Assembly (NCBI RefSeq): GCF_000317105.1
Contig: NC_019693.1
Coordinates: forward strand, 2,294,001-2,358,000
Length of the DNA stretch: 64,000 bases
Origin: Oscillatoria acuminata PCC 6304
GTDB lineage: Bacteria; Cyanobacteriota; Cyanobacteriia; Cyanobacteriales; Laspinemataceae
Reading direction: 5' to 3'
The translations under genes and the position numbers were made by a program. The notes beneath the pieces were generated by a model. It had not been told where the DNA came from and did no database searches. It was given only the letters and a program-made list of their open reading frames with translations. Of this stretch, positions 35,635 through 45,486 are shown piece by piece; within the stretch, counting starts at the first letter, position 1; each line of letters starts with the position of its first letter.

Positions 35635-37854
35635 TCAGGGTTGCTTCAGGGGAATTAAAATGACAAATTCTGTGCCTTGTCCCAGTTGCGAGTGACAAAT
35701 TAACTCACCGCTATGTTTGTGGGCAATAATTTGATAGGCGATCGATAACCCCAATCCGGTGCCTTTGCCCACGGGTTTGGTGGTAAAAAATGGATTAAAA
35801 ATTTGCTCTTTAACCGATGTGGGCATTCCTGGACCATTGTCCCGAATATAAATGGCTATCCACGGGTTACTTAAGCATTCTGTGCGGATGCTCAGAGTGG
35901 GAGTTTGTTCGCTGGAATACTCTTCCCGGTTCCGGCTTTCTAAAGCATCGATCGCATTGGTTATAATATTAATAATGGCTTGATTCAGTTGCGCCGGATA
36001 GCATTCTATTCGGGGCAGTTGAGCATAGTCTTTAATCACTGAAATCCCTGAATTTCCGCTTCTCTCTCTCAACCGATTATGGAGAATGAGCAGGGTATTT
36101 TCAATTCCCTCATGAATATCCACTGACTTGCGTTCGGCTTCGTTCAGGCGAGAAAAATTCCGCAGGGAAAGCACAATTTGACGGATTCGTTCGGCTCCAA
36201 CTTTCATGGAACTCAGCAATTTGGGCAGGTCGCTTTGCAAAAAATCGAGGTCAATATCCTCTTTGAATTCATAGATTTCCTGCACGGGTTGGGGATAATG
36301 GACTTGGTAAAGAGTTAGGAGTTTGAGTAAATCGGCGAGATAGTCATTGGCATGAGCCAGATTTCCATAAATGAAATTAACGGGATTGTTAATTTCATGG
36401 GCGACTCCAGCGACTAATTGTCCCAAACTGGACATTTTTTCACTTTGAATGAGCTGGGTTTGAGTACGTTGTAGTTCTTGTAAAGTGTTTTGAAGCTCTT
36501 GGGCTTGGTTTTGTAACGATTGAATTAATTCAGTTTTTTCCTGAGCGGATTCCTGAAGTGCTCGGGCTTTTTGTTTGCTTTCGGTAATATCATGGAAGGC
36601 AATAACTGCCCCAATTTGATTGCCCTCTTCATCAAAAATTGGCTCACCACTGGCAACGGCAATCCGGGGTTTCCCCACCTTGGGCGCAATGACTATTTCC
36701 TCTTTTTTAACCTGTTCCCCGTTGAGTGCACGCATTAAGGGAATTTGCTCTGGGGAAATAGGAGTGATGCCATCTCCCTGATATAAGTCATAATAATTTA
36801 ACCATTCTTCAGGGGGAATGGAGTCATCGGGTAAGCCATATAAGTCGTGAATTGAACGGTTGAATAGGATGAGGTTTCCTGTGGCATCCCCGGCGATAAT
36901 TCCGGCATCAACGGTATTGAGGAGGGCTTTTAAAAATTCTCGCTCTTTTTCTAAAGATTTTTCGGTTTCCCGGCGTTCGGCGATTTCGTTTTGCAGTTTG
37001 TAGATGGCACTGTTGAAAGCCAGACTGCGACTTTGCAGTTTAACTTCGACTTGATTGAGGAATTTGCGAGTTTCTTCATAGGCGCGATCGCTTTCGAGTT
37101 CGGCATATTTGCGATCGGTAATATCATGGCCGATCGCATAAATACATTGGCGCTCACGTCCTAAACAAGCACTCCACAATAACCATCGATAGTTACCATT
37201 TTTACACCGATAACGGTTCTCAAAGGAGTAAGTCTTACATCCTTGGAGGAGTTTCACGAATTCTGTCAAGGTGCTTTCATGATCTTGGGGATGGACAAAT
37301 TCGATAAAGGCTGTCGCACGTAGTTCCTCCGGGTTAAACCCCAGGGTCTCTTCCCAGGCTGGATTTAAACTGCGGAAATACCCATCAAAACTGAGGGTAC
37401 AAAATAAGTCCTGGGAAAGGTCAAAAAAGGCATAATCATCCTCTGTTGGAGGCAGGGATTCGGGGTTCCCTTCTGGAATCGGCGACAGTTCCCGGGCGAT
37501 CGCCCAGATGAAATGTTCACTCCCGCGCCATTGGGCTTTCCAGGATAACCGCTTATAGTCACCATTTTTACATTGATAGCGGTTCTCAAAGGCGATCGTC
37601 CCAAGTTCTGCACTGAGTTGGGCTAACTGTTCTCGGGTTGAAAATCGATCTTCGGGATGCACACCATCGAAAAAGGATTTCTGCTGAAGTTCACTAGGGC
37701 GAAATCCTAGGATTTTTTCTCCCGAACCATTGATGTGCTGAAAATCTCCATTGCTATTGATCACGCACAGCAGATCGTCGGATAAATCGAAAAAGGGAAA
37801 CTTCGAGATTTCCTCCCCCGCATCACACTCGAACTCTACGATTTTTATACTCAT
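35635..37854 (-). CDS. PAS-domain sensor histidine kinase
   Basis: This 739-residue protein has three PAS domains: one near 15-125, a second with PAC region near 140-255, and a third near 310-440 ([20 protein letters not shown], then [14 protein letters not shown]). A coiled coil follows, then the kinase: H-box [16 protein letters not shown]-box [14 protein letters not shown]-boxes RDNGPGMP and [10 protein letters not shown]. No membrane helix is visible, so it is a soluble sensor, probably of redox, light or a small ligand. No response regulator is adjacent. It converges on the TPS/CHAT gene with a 41-base gap. The first two PAS domains are similar and likely arose by duplication. Confidence 0.9.
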   Translation of the reverse strand: MSIKIVEFECDAGEEISKFPFFDLSDDLLCVINSNGDFQHINGSGEKILGFRPSELQQKSFFDGVHPEDRFSTREQLAQLSAELGTIAFENRYQCKNGDYKRLSWKAQWRGSEHFIWAIARELSPIPEGNPESLPPTEDDYAFFDLSQDLFCTLSFDGYFRSLNPAWEETLGFNPEELRATAFIEFVHPQDHESTLTEFVKLLQGCKTYSFENRYRCKNGNYRWLLWSACLGRERQCIYAIGHDITDRKYAELESDRAYEETRKFLNQVEVKLQSRSLAFNSAIYKLQNEIAERRETEKSLEKEREFLKALLNTVDAGIIAGDATGNLILFNRSIHDLYGLPDDSIPPEEWLNYYDLYQGDGITPISPEQIPLMRALNGEQVKKEEIVIAPKVGKPRIAVASGEPIFDEEGNQIGAVIAFHDITESKQKARALQESAQEKTELIQSLQNQAQELQNTLQELQRTQTQLIQSEKMSSLGQLVAGVAHEINNPVNFIYGNLAHANDYLADLLKLLTLYQVHYPQPVQEIYEFKEDIDLDFLQSDLPKLLSSMKVGAERIRQIVLSLRNFSRLNEAERKSVDIHEGIENTLLILHNRLRERSGNSGISVIKDYAQLPRIECYPAQLNQAIINIITNAIDALESRNREEYSSEQTPTLSIRTECLSNPWIAIYIRDNGPGMPTSVKEQIFNPFFTTKPVGKGTGLGLSIAYQIIAHKHSGELICHSQLGQGTEFVILIPLKQP

Positions 37855-38166
37855 TCCGTCCCCCTAATATTTTTTCGGTCCGCTTCAGAAAATTTTTATT
37901 ATTTAATGGAGTTTGAGATATTTCAATCTATTATAAGGGCTTAACCCTCAAATAAAATAAAGCCAAAGTAGAGAAAAATAACAAATCAGTATTGATTCAT
38001 GAAGTTTTGGCCAGGATAGAGACAAGGAACCGGACAACTGACCCGGAGGACCTCTCCTGAGCATCACTCCGCCTCCATCCCCAAAATCGGGTATCAATCG
38101 CCACCACGGAGGAGCACTGTCGCAAATATCGCTATCCTAAAAGAGAGAATCACAAGCCGAATTAAA

Positions 38167-39810
38167 ATGTCAGCGAAACCTAATGTAAATCGGTGGGCGA
38201 TCGCAGTCGTGGCTGCTGTAGGTATGGCCGGTGGATACTTATACTGGCGCAGTACCTGGGTTGGAAGTTCCAATCCCCTGGAAAGTGCAAAAGTGGTTCC
38301 ACAAGATGCGCTCATGGCAGCTTATGTGGTCACAGATGAAAATCAATGGTCGAAATTGGATGAATTTGGGACCCCAGGCGCACAGGCGGCGATCGCCCGC
38401 ACTGTGGCGAATCTGGAGGCCAATTTCCTCACCCAAACCAATCTCGATTACAGAAAAGACCTCCAACCTTGGATCGGGAATGTCACCCTGGCTTGGGTCC
38501 CTTCCTCGGCGACATCTGTTGCTACGACGAGCTTAAATTCCGACCTGTTATTGATTGTAGGGATTAAAAATCCCTTCCGGGCTTGGTGGTTTGCTCGCAA
38601 TTTGAGGTCTCAAAGCGAGCTGATCGTCAATGAATTTAACTATAAAGGCGTTACGGTCTCTGAAATCGTTCCACCCGACGGAATGAGCACCTATCAGGCA
38701 AACCTGAATAACAAACTGGTGATTTCCCAAGAACGAAGCGCGGTGGAAAAAGCGATCGACACCACGACCTCAGAATCCTCTTTTTTGATGAAATCAGGCG
38801 CTAGGGAACTGGTCTCTCAAAGTACAAAACTGGATAATGCTCTTGTTCACTTTTACTTACCGGATTATAGCCAGACCGTTGCACAGCTTGACGAGAGGGT
38901 GAGCGATCGCCCGAGTTTACCCCCGGTGGATGGGGTCAAATCGGTACTGCTGAGTGCGGGAATGGATCAACAAGGAATGCGGGTGCGCTTCCTGACGGAG
39001 GTTGACCCCCAATCTATCCCTCAATATCCCGCAGTCTCCAATCAACTCTTAAATCGCTTTCCGGCAGAAACGATCGCCTTGGTCAATGGTCACGGCATTG
39101 GTCGGTCTTGGTCCACTCTAGTCGCTCAAAGTCAAGCCCAACCGGAGTTACAATCAATTCTAATCCCTATTCGCCAGATGTTCGCTGCGGTGAATCTGGA
39201 TGTGGACCGCGAGGTGTTCGGTTGGATGGATGGCGAGTTTGGTTTTGGACTGATTTCTTCCAATCAGGGTCTGTTAGGACAGTTGGGATTTGGAGGCGCG
39301 GTGGTCTTTGAAACCAGCGATCGCCCTGCGGCAGAAGCGATGCTGCAAAAATTAGATGCGATCGGGCGCAATGTCGTCCCCTTTCCCTTGTCAATCGCCC
39401 AACGCAATGTTTCTGGAATTAATGTCCAGGAATGGAAAATCCCCCTCCAAGGTGCCCTATTGGGTCACGGTTGGTTAGATGATAATTCTTTGTTTATCGC
39501 CTTTGGGGGTCCCATTGTCGATGCGATCGCCACTCCCGCCACTTCTTTACAGGATAGTCCCACATTCCAGGCGATCGCCGGGTCCTTACCGAACCCCAAT
39601 CAAGGCTATTTGTACCTGGATATGGAGCAAATTACTTCGGTTATCAATACCCTTCCCGTGATGATGGGGGCTCAAATCTCTCCAGAGGCTCTAGACCTGT
39701 TAAATTCGGTTCGCGGCATTGGTGGAACTGGAAATTGGACCAGTGCGACGCAATTTGAAAGCGAGATGTTATTTACCCTCAAAAAAACCCGGGAGATAGC
39801 AACTCAGTAA
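38167..39810 (+). CDS. DUF3352 family protein
   Basis: The 547-residue protein has an N-terminal membrane anchor (WAIAVVAAVGMAGGYLYW, about 9-26). A large extracytoplasmic part follows with ESAKVVPQDALMAAYV, GYLYLDMEQI and DWSSATQFESEMLFT-like features, which match the cyanobacterial DUF3352 family. Function is unknown; members are predicted periplasmic or thylakoid-lumen proteins. The ATG at 38167 is clear, and the gene diverges from the histidine kinase gene with a 312-base gap holding both promoters. Confidence 0.85.
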   Translation: MSAKPNVNRWAIAVVAAVGMAGGYLYWRSTWVGSSNPLESAKVVPQDALMAAYVVTDENQWSKLDEFGTPGAQAAIARTVANLEANFLTQTNLDYRKDLQPWIGNVTLAWVPSSATSVATTSLNSDLLLIVGIKNPFRAWWFARNLRSQSELIVNEFNYKGVTVSEIVPPDGMSTYQANLNNKLVISQERSAVEKAIDTTTSESSFLMKSGARELVSQSTKLDNALVHFYLPDYSQTVAQLDERVSDRPSLPPVDGVKSVLLSAGMDQQGMRVRFLTEVDPQSIPQYPAVSNQLLNRFPAETIALVNGHGIGRSWSTLVAQSQAQPELQSILIPIRQMFAAVNLDVDREVFGWMDGEFGFGLISSNQGLLGQLGFGGAVVFETSDRPAAEAMLQKLDAIGRNVVPFPLSIAQRNVSGINVQEWKIPLQGALLGHGWLDDNSLFIAFGGPIVDAIATPATSLQDSPTFQAIAGSLPNPNQGYLYLDMEQITSVINTLPVMMGAQISPEALDLLNSVRGIGGTGNWTSATQFESEMLFTLKKTREIATQ

Positions 39811-39967
39811 TCCAGAGGGGTTCTCGGTACTCGGGGGCGATCGCTTTGGTACAATAAGCAATGATTTTCCTCCCGTCAATGGGATAGCTGTTTCTGTCCT
39901 CTTCCCCAGGCGCTTTGACCCCAAACTCGACAGAACACTTCCGGGTAGGGATTAGCTCCAGAGGACA

Positions 39968-40035
39968 AGAAACCGGGTTTGCGGCCCTAATTTGGGGCTT
40001 TTTTGCCCGAGATGTTGTCAAGAAACCCGGTTTCT
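39968..40035. repeat. inverted pair of AAACCCGGTTT-type repeats
   Basis: AAGAAACCGGGTTT (39968-39981) and AAGAAACCCGGTTTCT (40020-40035) flank a GC hairpin (GCCCTAATTTGGGGC). The same motif recurs at 41067-41083, 41119-41137 and 45460-45472, so it is a dispersed repeat. It overlaps the upstream open frame of the methyltransferase gene, which argues against a start there. Confidence 0.6.
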
Positions 40036-40104
40036 AACCTGTCCTTTGCTAATGCCCTCAAGGGATGGGGGAAAGCATCAACCTCTCACCTAATCATAAC
40101 CCTC

Positions 40105-41031
40105 ATGACTGCTTCTGTATCAACTGGCCCCGGATTTTTATCTCGTTTCATTAATGGCTTATTAGCCATTAAACCCGTCGCAAGTTTTGCCAAATCTAAA
40201 GCCCGAAAAATGATGATTGACCGGGCGGAAAATATGGGTGTCCCCTGGACGATCGAAGCGCGATCGCTCCAAAATCGCAATTGGGACAAAGAATTCCAAC
40301 AGGTACAGAATCCCACCTTAGTTTATCCCGATTATTACCTGCGTTCCTTCCATGCTTATGACCAGGGAAACTTAAGTTGGGAAGCCGCCAGCGAGGTTGA
40401 AGTTGCCGCTAAAGCCGTTCACGCTCATATTTGGAAAGATGCCGGTCCGGACGGGGATTGCCGTCTGCGGGACAGTTACCATGAAGTGCTTTCCGCTCAA
40501 ATTGCCGACTCTCCCCAGGCAATTCTCGATTTAGGTTGTAGCGTAGGCATGAGCACCGTTGCCTTACAAAAACTCTATCCCCAAGCCACATTAACGGGTC
40601 TGGATTTATCCCCTTATTTTCTCGCCGTTGCTCAGTACAAATCTGAGCAGCATTATCCGGATATCACCTGGGTTCATGCTGCTGCTGAATCCACGGGTTT
40701 AGCCGATGCTTCTTTTGATTTAGTCTCATCTTGCCTGATGTTTCATGAACTCCCAGCAGATGCTTCTCGCCAAATTCTCCAAGAAGCTCGCCGGTTACTT
40801 CGTCCCGGTGGACATTTGGCCATTATGGACATGAATCCTCAGTCTGAGATTTATGCAAAAATGCCGCCCTATATCTTAACCTTGCTCAAGAGTACCGAGC
40901 CCTATTTAGATCAGTATTTTTCCCTGGATATCGAGCCAGCTTTTGTAGAAGCTGGTTTCGAGAAACCCACCATCACCCGCAACAGTCCCCGGCATCGGAC
41001 TATCATTGCTCAAGTCAAAAACCCCGGTTAA
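40105..41031 (+). CDS. SAM-dependent methyltransferase
   Basis: The protein of ~308 residues has a class I methyltransferase core in its second half: motif I ILDLGCSVGMSTVAL, then LTGLDLSPYF (acidic loop), AAESTGLADASFDLVSSCLM, and LRPGGHLAIMDMNP. The N-terminal ~130 residues have no recognised domain. The frame is open back to a TTG at 40003, but that region is a dispersed repeat and the ATG at 40105 is preferred; no good ribosome binding site is seen, so the start is uncertain. The substrate is unknown. It stands alone between repeat elements. Confidence 0.82.
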   Translation: MTASVSTGPGFLSRFINGLLAIKPVASFAKSKARKMMIDRAENMGVPWTIEARSLQNRNWDKEFQQVQNPTLVYPDYYLRSFHAYDQGNLSWEAASEVEVAAKAVHAHIWKDAGPDGDCRLRDSYHEVLSAQIADSPQAILDLGCSVGMSTVALQKLYPQATLTGLDLSPYFLAVAQYKSEQHYPDITWVHAAAESTGLADASFDLVSSCLMFHELPADASRQILQEARRLLRPGGHLAIMDMNPQSEIYAKMPPYILTLLKSTEPYLDQYFSLDIEPAFVEAGFEKPTITRNSPRHRTIIAQVKNPG

Positions 41032-41066
41032 AAGGTGAATATTCACCTTTAGGGTGTCGTCAAGAT

Positions 41067-41137
41067 GAGAAACCGGATTTCTTCACAAAGTTGATAGCAA
41101 GGAACCGTCAATTTTGGCGAGAAACCCGGTTTCTTCT
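41067..41137. repeat. second pair of AAACCCGGTTT-type repeats
   Basis: GAGAAACCGGATTTCTT (41067-41083) and CGAGAAACCCGGTTTCTTC (41119-41137) are related to the pair at 39968-40035 and flank the methyltransferase gene on its 3' side. Confidence 0.6.
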
Positions 41138-41189
41138 CCCCTTGAGCTAATCCTAAATCGATGCTTTAGTTTGATTCCTGTCTCAACCT

Positions 41190-41897
41190 TTATCCGAAGA
41201 CATTTTTAATCGCTGAATGAGCTTCTTTCCTTAAACCGTTGGCAATTCTAAACAATTCCTGCCCGGTATGGAGATAGTGCTCGTCATAGTTGAGGGTAAA
41301 GAATTCTAACTCATCAATGCCATCGCCAATGCGATCGAGACAGTAATAAAGATTTGCAGCAACACTGGCAACCGTTGCGGGATTTTGCATGGATTGGAAA
41401 TAGATCTGTGCTTGGTTGAGGAAATCCCGGCATTTTTGTAAATAAGCCTGAAAATCTGCCATCAACTCATCATCAAAGGGGTCCGCTGCAAGGCAATCGA
41501 TTTCATCCCCTAAGGTGTACAAAATTTCATACAGCATTCGGTTGATGGGTTGATAGACCTGTTTGACCCATTTTTCCAGGTGATCGTCTGGATCGGGACT
41601 GTTTTGGCGAGCGTGATGATAGTTTTGTTGTGCACGGGCAGTTCGCGTCTGGCGATCGCGAGATTGAGAGGGGGATCTACCCGATTTTTGATGGCGATCG
41701 TAAGACTGACGGCGTTGCGGGTCCCCAAGTATTTCATACGCACCATTAATCTGAATCATCCGTTCCGAGTCCGATGATTCTAAATTTTTATCCGGATGCA
41801 CCAGTTTGACTAACCGTCGATACGCTTGCTTAATTTCCGATTGCGTCGCTTGGGGACTAACTCGTAATGTTTCGTAAGGATTAATTACATCATTCAT
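41190..41897 (-). CDS. J-domain (DnaJ-like) protein
   Basis: This 235-residue protein begins with a J-domain (about 5-68): NPYETLRVSPQATQSEIKQA, RLVKLVHPDKN with the HPD motif, and GAYEILGDPQRRQSYDRH. A Ser/Arg/Gln-rich linker follows, then a C-terminal helical domain (about 105-235) without zinc fingers or a DnaJ client-binding domain. It is therefore a type III J-protein, recruiting an Hsp70 to a specialised client or place. No dnaK is adjacent. Start ATG at 41897. Confidence 0.88.
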   Translation of the reverse strand: MNDVINPYETLRVSPQATQSEIKQAYRRLVKLVHPDKNLESSDSERMIQINGAYEILGDPQRRQSYDRHQKSGRSPSQSRDRQTRTARAQQNYHHARQNSPDPDDHLEKWVKQVYQPINRMLYEILYTLGDEIDCLAADPFDDELMADFQAYLQKCRDFLNQAQIYFQSMQNPATVASVAANLYYCLDRIGDGIDELEFFTLNYDEHYLHTGQELFRIANGLRKEAHSAIKNVFG

Positions 41898-42710
41898 TTC
41901 TACAACTGTCAGGCATTGACCCCAGAATAAGCCTTAAATAAAGATAAACCTACAAAAAAAATCAAGCTCAAGAAGCCTTGAGTGGTTAAGCCTCAATTTT
42001 ATTTGTCTTTTGGGCATTATCTTTATTTAAAAATTTCAATTAACTATCATAATCTTTTCCTGATATCTTGTCAAGACTTAAAATTTCTCGTCATCAGCAA
42101 AAATACTTAAGATATTTTGGACGGAGACAGGGAATATCAATTTGACATTTAAGCTGGAGTTTGATGTTGTCACCCTAGGGAGTTTTAATAAAAGAAAAGA
42201 AAATCTTCCTAAAATTTGCCCGTGAAACTTATCGATTTTAGCCGTTATTTCTATATGAAATTGGGCCTACATTCCGGGGCGTGGAGTAAAAAATCTGGAT
42301 GTTTTGAGAGAAAGTGGGGTGACAATCAACCCCCAAAAACCTCCTCCTGCTTTAGATAGAGCCAGGAAAATCACATAACCTCACTTTAGAGAGAGGAAGT
42401 CCGATATTTCATTTCCTACTATGATTAAAAGCGCGATAGTCACTCCGTTTTTTAGTTAAAAGCAATGCTGACGTAAATCGGTAAATTTGAGGAAAATCCT
42501 TTCAAATTGCCGAACTTACGGGAGTGCGATCGCACTTGACTCTCCCCTTGCACTCAAACCTAAATATCTGGAGTGTATCTGTTTTCATTTAGTCTATCCC
42601 TTGACTTAAAACCCTAAAGTTAGGGGGTCTATGGGCCTCTAATTTAAGACTAACAATTGAGGCGACAATTGACCGCCTAAACTTTTCAAAAAAAACAGGA
42701 GACAACAAGT
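41898..42710. other. intergenic region between J-domain gene and DUF4383 gene
   Basis: About 0.8 kb of AT-rich sequence between divergent genes with no credible coding frame. A moderately good inverted repeat (TCGGTAAATTTGA near 42478 and TCAAATTGCCGA near 42504) lies about 200 bases before the DUF4383 start. TTGACTTAAAACC near 42601 could include a -35 box, but no matching -10 is clear. Confidence 0.4.
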
Positions 42711-43175
42711 ATGACAGATCGTAATTTTACCTTAACTCTCGGAATTATCTTTGTGGTTCTAGGCGTCGCTGGATTTATTCCCGGCTTAGTTTGGATGCCC
42801 GAAAATCCCTCCCCTACCTTATTGTTTGAACCGAACTATTTTCCCGGTGACCAAGAATTTGGTGCTCTGTTTGGGCTGTTTCCTGTGAATACCCTCCATA
42901 ACATTGCTCACCTGCTGGTAGGAGGATTAGGAATTTTTGCCTCCGCAGATAAAAGCCGCGCACGTCTTTACAATCGAGGTTTTGCAATTTCCTATCTGGC
43001 CCTAGCCTTGCTGGGACTATTCCCCTACACCGGCACTCTCTTCGGATTGATGCCCATCTATGGCCATAATATCTGGTTTAACGCCTTAACTGCCGTGGGT
43101 GCCGCTTACTTCGGTTTCGTCAAACCCACCCAAGAAGCTGCCGATCGCTCAGACAATATGGCTTCTCAAAGCTAG
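42711..43175 (+). CDS. DUF4383 membrane protein
   Basis: The 154-residue protein has four predicted membrane helices: FTLTLGIIFVVLGVAGFIPG near the start, one around the conserved HNIAHLLVGGLGIFA, then ISYLALALLGLFPY and ALTAVGAAYFGF. The HNxxHL motif in the second helix is typical of DUF4383. Function is unknown. AACAGGAGACAACAAGT upstream of ATG 42711 is a strong ribosome binding site. A clear intrinsic terminator follows, so it is a single-gene transcript. Expression is likely high. Confidence 0.87.
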   Translation: MTDRNFTLTLGIIFVVLGVAGFIPGLVWMPENPSPTLLFEPNYFPGDQEFGALFGLFPVNTLHNIAHLLVGGLGIFASADKSRARLYNRGFAISYLALALLGLFPYTGTLFGLMPIYGHNIWFNALTAVGAAYFGFVKPTQEAADRSDNMASQS

Positions 43176-43208
43176 TGCAATCTCTCTAACCCAGGTAACA
43201 TTGACTTG

Positions 43209-43251
43209 GCGGCAGGGATGGGATTCGACCCCTTCCTGCCGCTTTTTTTTT
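43209..43251 (+). terminator. intrinsic terminator of the DUF4383 gene
   Basis: GCGGCAGG (43209-43216) pairs with CCTGCCGC (43235-43242) and runs into nine T residues. It covers the first codons of the longest msrA frame, which supports a later msrA start. Confidence 0.92.
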
Positions 43252-43355
43252 GGGGTCCCAGGGTCGCCAACCCCCTCAAGGCGATCGCGCTCCCGCAAAT
43301 TCTAGCTATTATTAAGAAAAGTAAAGAATCACTCATCATTCGGAGTCAGAACATA

Positions 43356-44018
43356 ATGGGACTATTTGGATTAGGCAAAAAACTCACCCTACCCACCCCA
43401 GACAAAGCCTTACCGGGACGCCAGGAAGCGATTCCAGTCCCCGCGAATCACTTCGTCAACGGCAATCCCCTCAAACCCCCCTTTCCCGATGGCATGGAAC
43501 AAGTCATCGTCGGCATGGGCTGCTTCTGGGGTGCCGAACGTAAATTTTGGCAACAAGAAGGCGTCTTCGTCACTGCCGTCGGGTATGCTGCCGGAATCAC
43601 CCCCAACCCCACCTACCAAGAAGTCTGTAGCGGCATGACGGGTCATAATGAAGTTGTTTTGGTGGTGTATGACCCCAAAGTCATCAGTTTTGAAACCCTC
43701 TTAAAAGTCTTCTGGGAAAGCCACAATCCCACCCAAGGAATGCGTCAAGGCAATGATAGTGGCACTCAATACCGTTCGGGAATTTATGTATATTCTCCCG
43801 AACAAAAAGAGTTAGCCTTAGCCTCCAAAAAAGCCTATCAAAAAGCCCTCTCTGCCGCAGGATATGGCGACATTACCACCGAAATTATGGATGCCCCCGA
43901 GTTCTACTATGCTGAAGAATACCATCAGCAATACTTGGCGAAAAATCCCAATGGCTATTGTGGTTTAGGCGGAACCAATGTGGCTTGTCCCGGCATGAGT
44001 CAAACTTCAGCGGTTTAG
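43356..44018 (+). CDS. msrA: peptide methionine sulfoxide reductase A
   Basis: MsrA reduces methionine-S-sulfoxide in oxidised proteins. The 220-residue protein has the active-site [10 protein letters not shown] motif, then [45 protein letters not shown] and [12 protein letters not shown], all standard. The resolving cysteines are probably those in [14 protein letters not shown] near the C-terminus. The frame extends upstream to 43206, but that part encodes a terminator; ATG 43356 preceded by CGGAGTCAG is chosen. It lies between a terminator and a MITE-like repeat. Confidence 0.94.
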   Translation: MGLFGLGKKLTLPTPDKALPGRQEAIPVPANHFVNGNPLKPPFPDGMEQVIVGMGCFWGAERKFWQQEGVFVTAVGYAAGITPNPTYQEVCSGMTGHNEVVLVVYDPKVISFETLLKVFWESHNPTQGMRQGNDSGTQYRSGIYVYSPEQKELALASKKAYQKALSAAGYGDITTEIMDAPEFYYAEEYHQQYLAKNPNGYCGLGGTNVACPGMSQTSAV

Positions 44019-44030
44019 TCTATAAGCACA

Positions 44031-44110
44031 GGACTGACGCAGATTTTGAAAATCCACCTTAAATGTAGAGGCGATTCGAGAATTGCCTCTACATTTATTA
44101 ATGCGTAAGC
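44031..44110. repeat. MITE-like palindromic element, copy 3
   Basis: The core (44060-44097) has arms TAAATGTAGAGGCGATTC and GAATTGCCTCTACATTTA, and the outer arms GGACTGACGCA and ATGCGTAAGC match copies 1 and 2. It sits directly after the msrA stop. Confidence 0.75.
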
Positions 44111-44225
44111 TAAACCCTTCTCCTCGTTCCCAGGCTCTGCCTGGGAATGCCACATGGGAGGCTCTGCCTCCTAACCGCGACCTAAACTCGAAAACCCTTC
44201 AAAACCACTATTTATAGCGCTTTTC

Positions 44226-45134
44226 TCACGAATCTGCCCGAAGTTTTAGCACTTTCAGAACCGTTTTTTCCAGGTGTTCATAAAGTTTTAAATCCCGTTC
44301 CAGATAACTCAGGCACTCGCATCGACTTTGCCCGATCGCCTTCCCTTGATAGCGATACCCCGACCTTTTCCAGGTAATTAACCGGAGTTTTTCCCCAAAA
44401 TCAAAAACGCAACCTAAATTAGAAATCCCTTGCCCAAAAATAATATCAAATTCCCCTACTTTAAACGGTGGGGCGACTTTGTTTTTGACCACCTTGGCTT
44501 GCACTCGAATTCCATAATCTTCTACCCCATTACTGAGGACTTGCATCGGGCGCAGATCGATGCGAACTGAAGCATAAAATTTTAAAGAATCTCCCCCAGC
44601 GGTGGTTTCCGGTCCGGCAATGGAATAGAAATTGTGGCGCAGTTGGTTGAGGAAGATTACGGCACAGTCTGATCGCCGCATATTGTGGGTAATTTTTCGC
44701 AACCAGTAACGCATCAATTGCGCTTGTAAACTGGAGGCTGTCTCTCCCATTGCCCCAGCAATTTCCGCTTCGGGGACCAAGGCAGCTACGGAGTCGATCG
44801 CCACTAAATCCACCGCTGCTGACCTCACCAAGCGATCGCTAATCTCTAGGGCCATCTCTCCCGTATCCGGTTGCGACACCAGCAGGCGGTTAATATCAAC
44901 CCCAATTTTCACCGCATAAGCCGGATCCAGAGCGTGTTCGGCATCGATAAAGGCGGCAATTCCCCCTATTTTTTGAATTTGGGCGATCGCATGGAGGGCA
45001 ACGGTAGTTTTCCCTGCACTCTCCGGTCCAAAAATCTCGATCGCCCGTCCCTTCGGTAATCCGCCCCCTAACGCCACATCTAACGTCAGCGCCCCCGTCC
45101 CAAACTTCTGGATCTGGCGGTTCAAATGGGTCAA
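44226..45134 (-). CDS. divergent RecA paralogue lacking the N-terminal polymerisation segment
   Basis: The 302-residue protein aligns with RecA from its ATPase core onward. It has GPESAGKTT (Walker A), FIDAEHALDP (catalytic Glu), LVAIDSVAALVPEAE (Walker B), then NQLRHNFYSIAGPETT and AGGDSLKFYASVR, and a C-terminal domain. The first ~40 residues of normal RecA (helix and strand used for filament contacts) are absent. L1 reads GETASSLQAQL instead of the usual GDSHVGLQARL type. L2 is one residue short and lacks the conserved Phe-Gly. ATP binding is likely kept, while DNA filament formation is doubtful. The start is TTG at 45134, overlapping the stop of the upstream 58-residue gene (TTGA). Confidence 0.82.
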   Translation of the reverse strand: MTHLNRQIQKFGTGALTLDVALGGGLPKGRAIEIFGPESAGKTTVALHAIAQIQKIGGIAAFIDAEHALDPAYAVKIGVDINRLLVSQPDTGEMALEISDRLVRSAAVDLVAIDSVAALVPEAEIAGAMGETASSLQAQLMRYWLRKITHNMRRSDCAVIFLNQLRHNFYSIAGPETTAGGDSLKFYASVRIDLRPMQVLSNGVEDYGIRVQAKVVKNKVAPPFKVGEFDIIFGQGISNLGCVFDFGEKLRLITWKRSGYRYQGKAIGQSRCECLSYLERDLKLYEHLEKTVLKVLKLRADS

Positions 45135-45307
45135 ATCAAGCCCAAGCGATCGATCAATAATGCAGCAACGACAGCAAATCCCGTAATTCCTAACGCCACC
45201 AATGGATTTTGACCTTGGCTCACAGCAAATGAAGTGACGACACCGGCTCCCAAGGCTGCCGTAACCGCAGCCGTGGCGAGGTCTTGATTAGAATTTTTGT
45301 TGTACAT
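45131..45307 (-). CDS. 58-residue membrane protein translationally coupled to the RecA paralogue
   Basis: An uninterrupted frame from ATG 45307 to TGA 45131-45133 encodes a small protein with a polar start (MYNKNSNQDLATAA), a Gly/Ala/Val-rich first hydrophobic segment, SQGQNPL turn, then LALGITGFAVVAALLI-like second segment (about 37-52). Two short transmembrane helices are likely. It overlaps the TTG start of the RecA-like gene by three bases, a classical coupling arrangement. I recognise no family. The hairpin topology resembles small holin-like or phage-shock proteins only in general form, so no function is given. Confidence 0.65.
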   Translation of the reverse strand: MYNKNSNQDLATAAVTAALGAGVVTSFAVSQGQNPLVALGITGFAVVAALLIDRLGLI

Positions 45308-45486
45308 CGTTGCTATCTAGGGTAATATTTTTCAGTTGTTAGGAACCCTAGCATCTTTATTTTTTCAGGTAAACCGAATCCCGAGAAATTGCAATTATTC
45401 TTCTTAGTTTGCAAAATTTCTTAATACTTTGATAGGGGGCTTCCGGACCCCAGGGACCCGAAACCGGGTTTTTACCTCAATTTAGT

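Noticed and set aside
43206-43355. N-terminal extension of msrA
   Set aside because: The sequence is an intrinsic terminator for the upstream gene.
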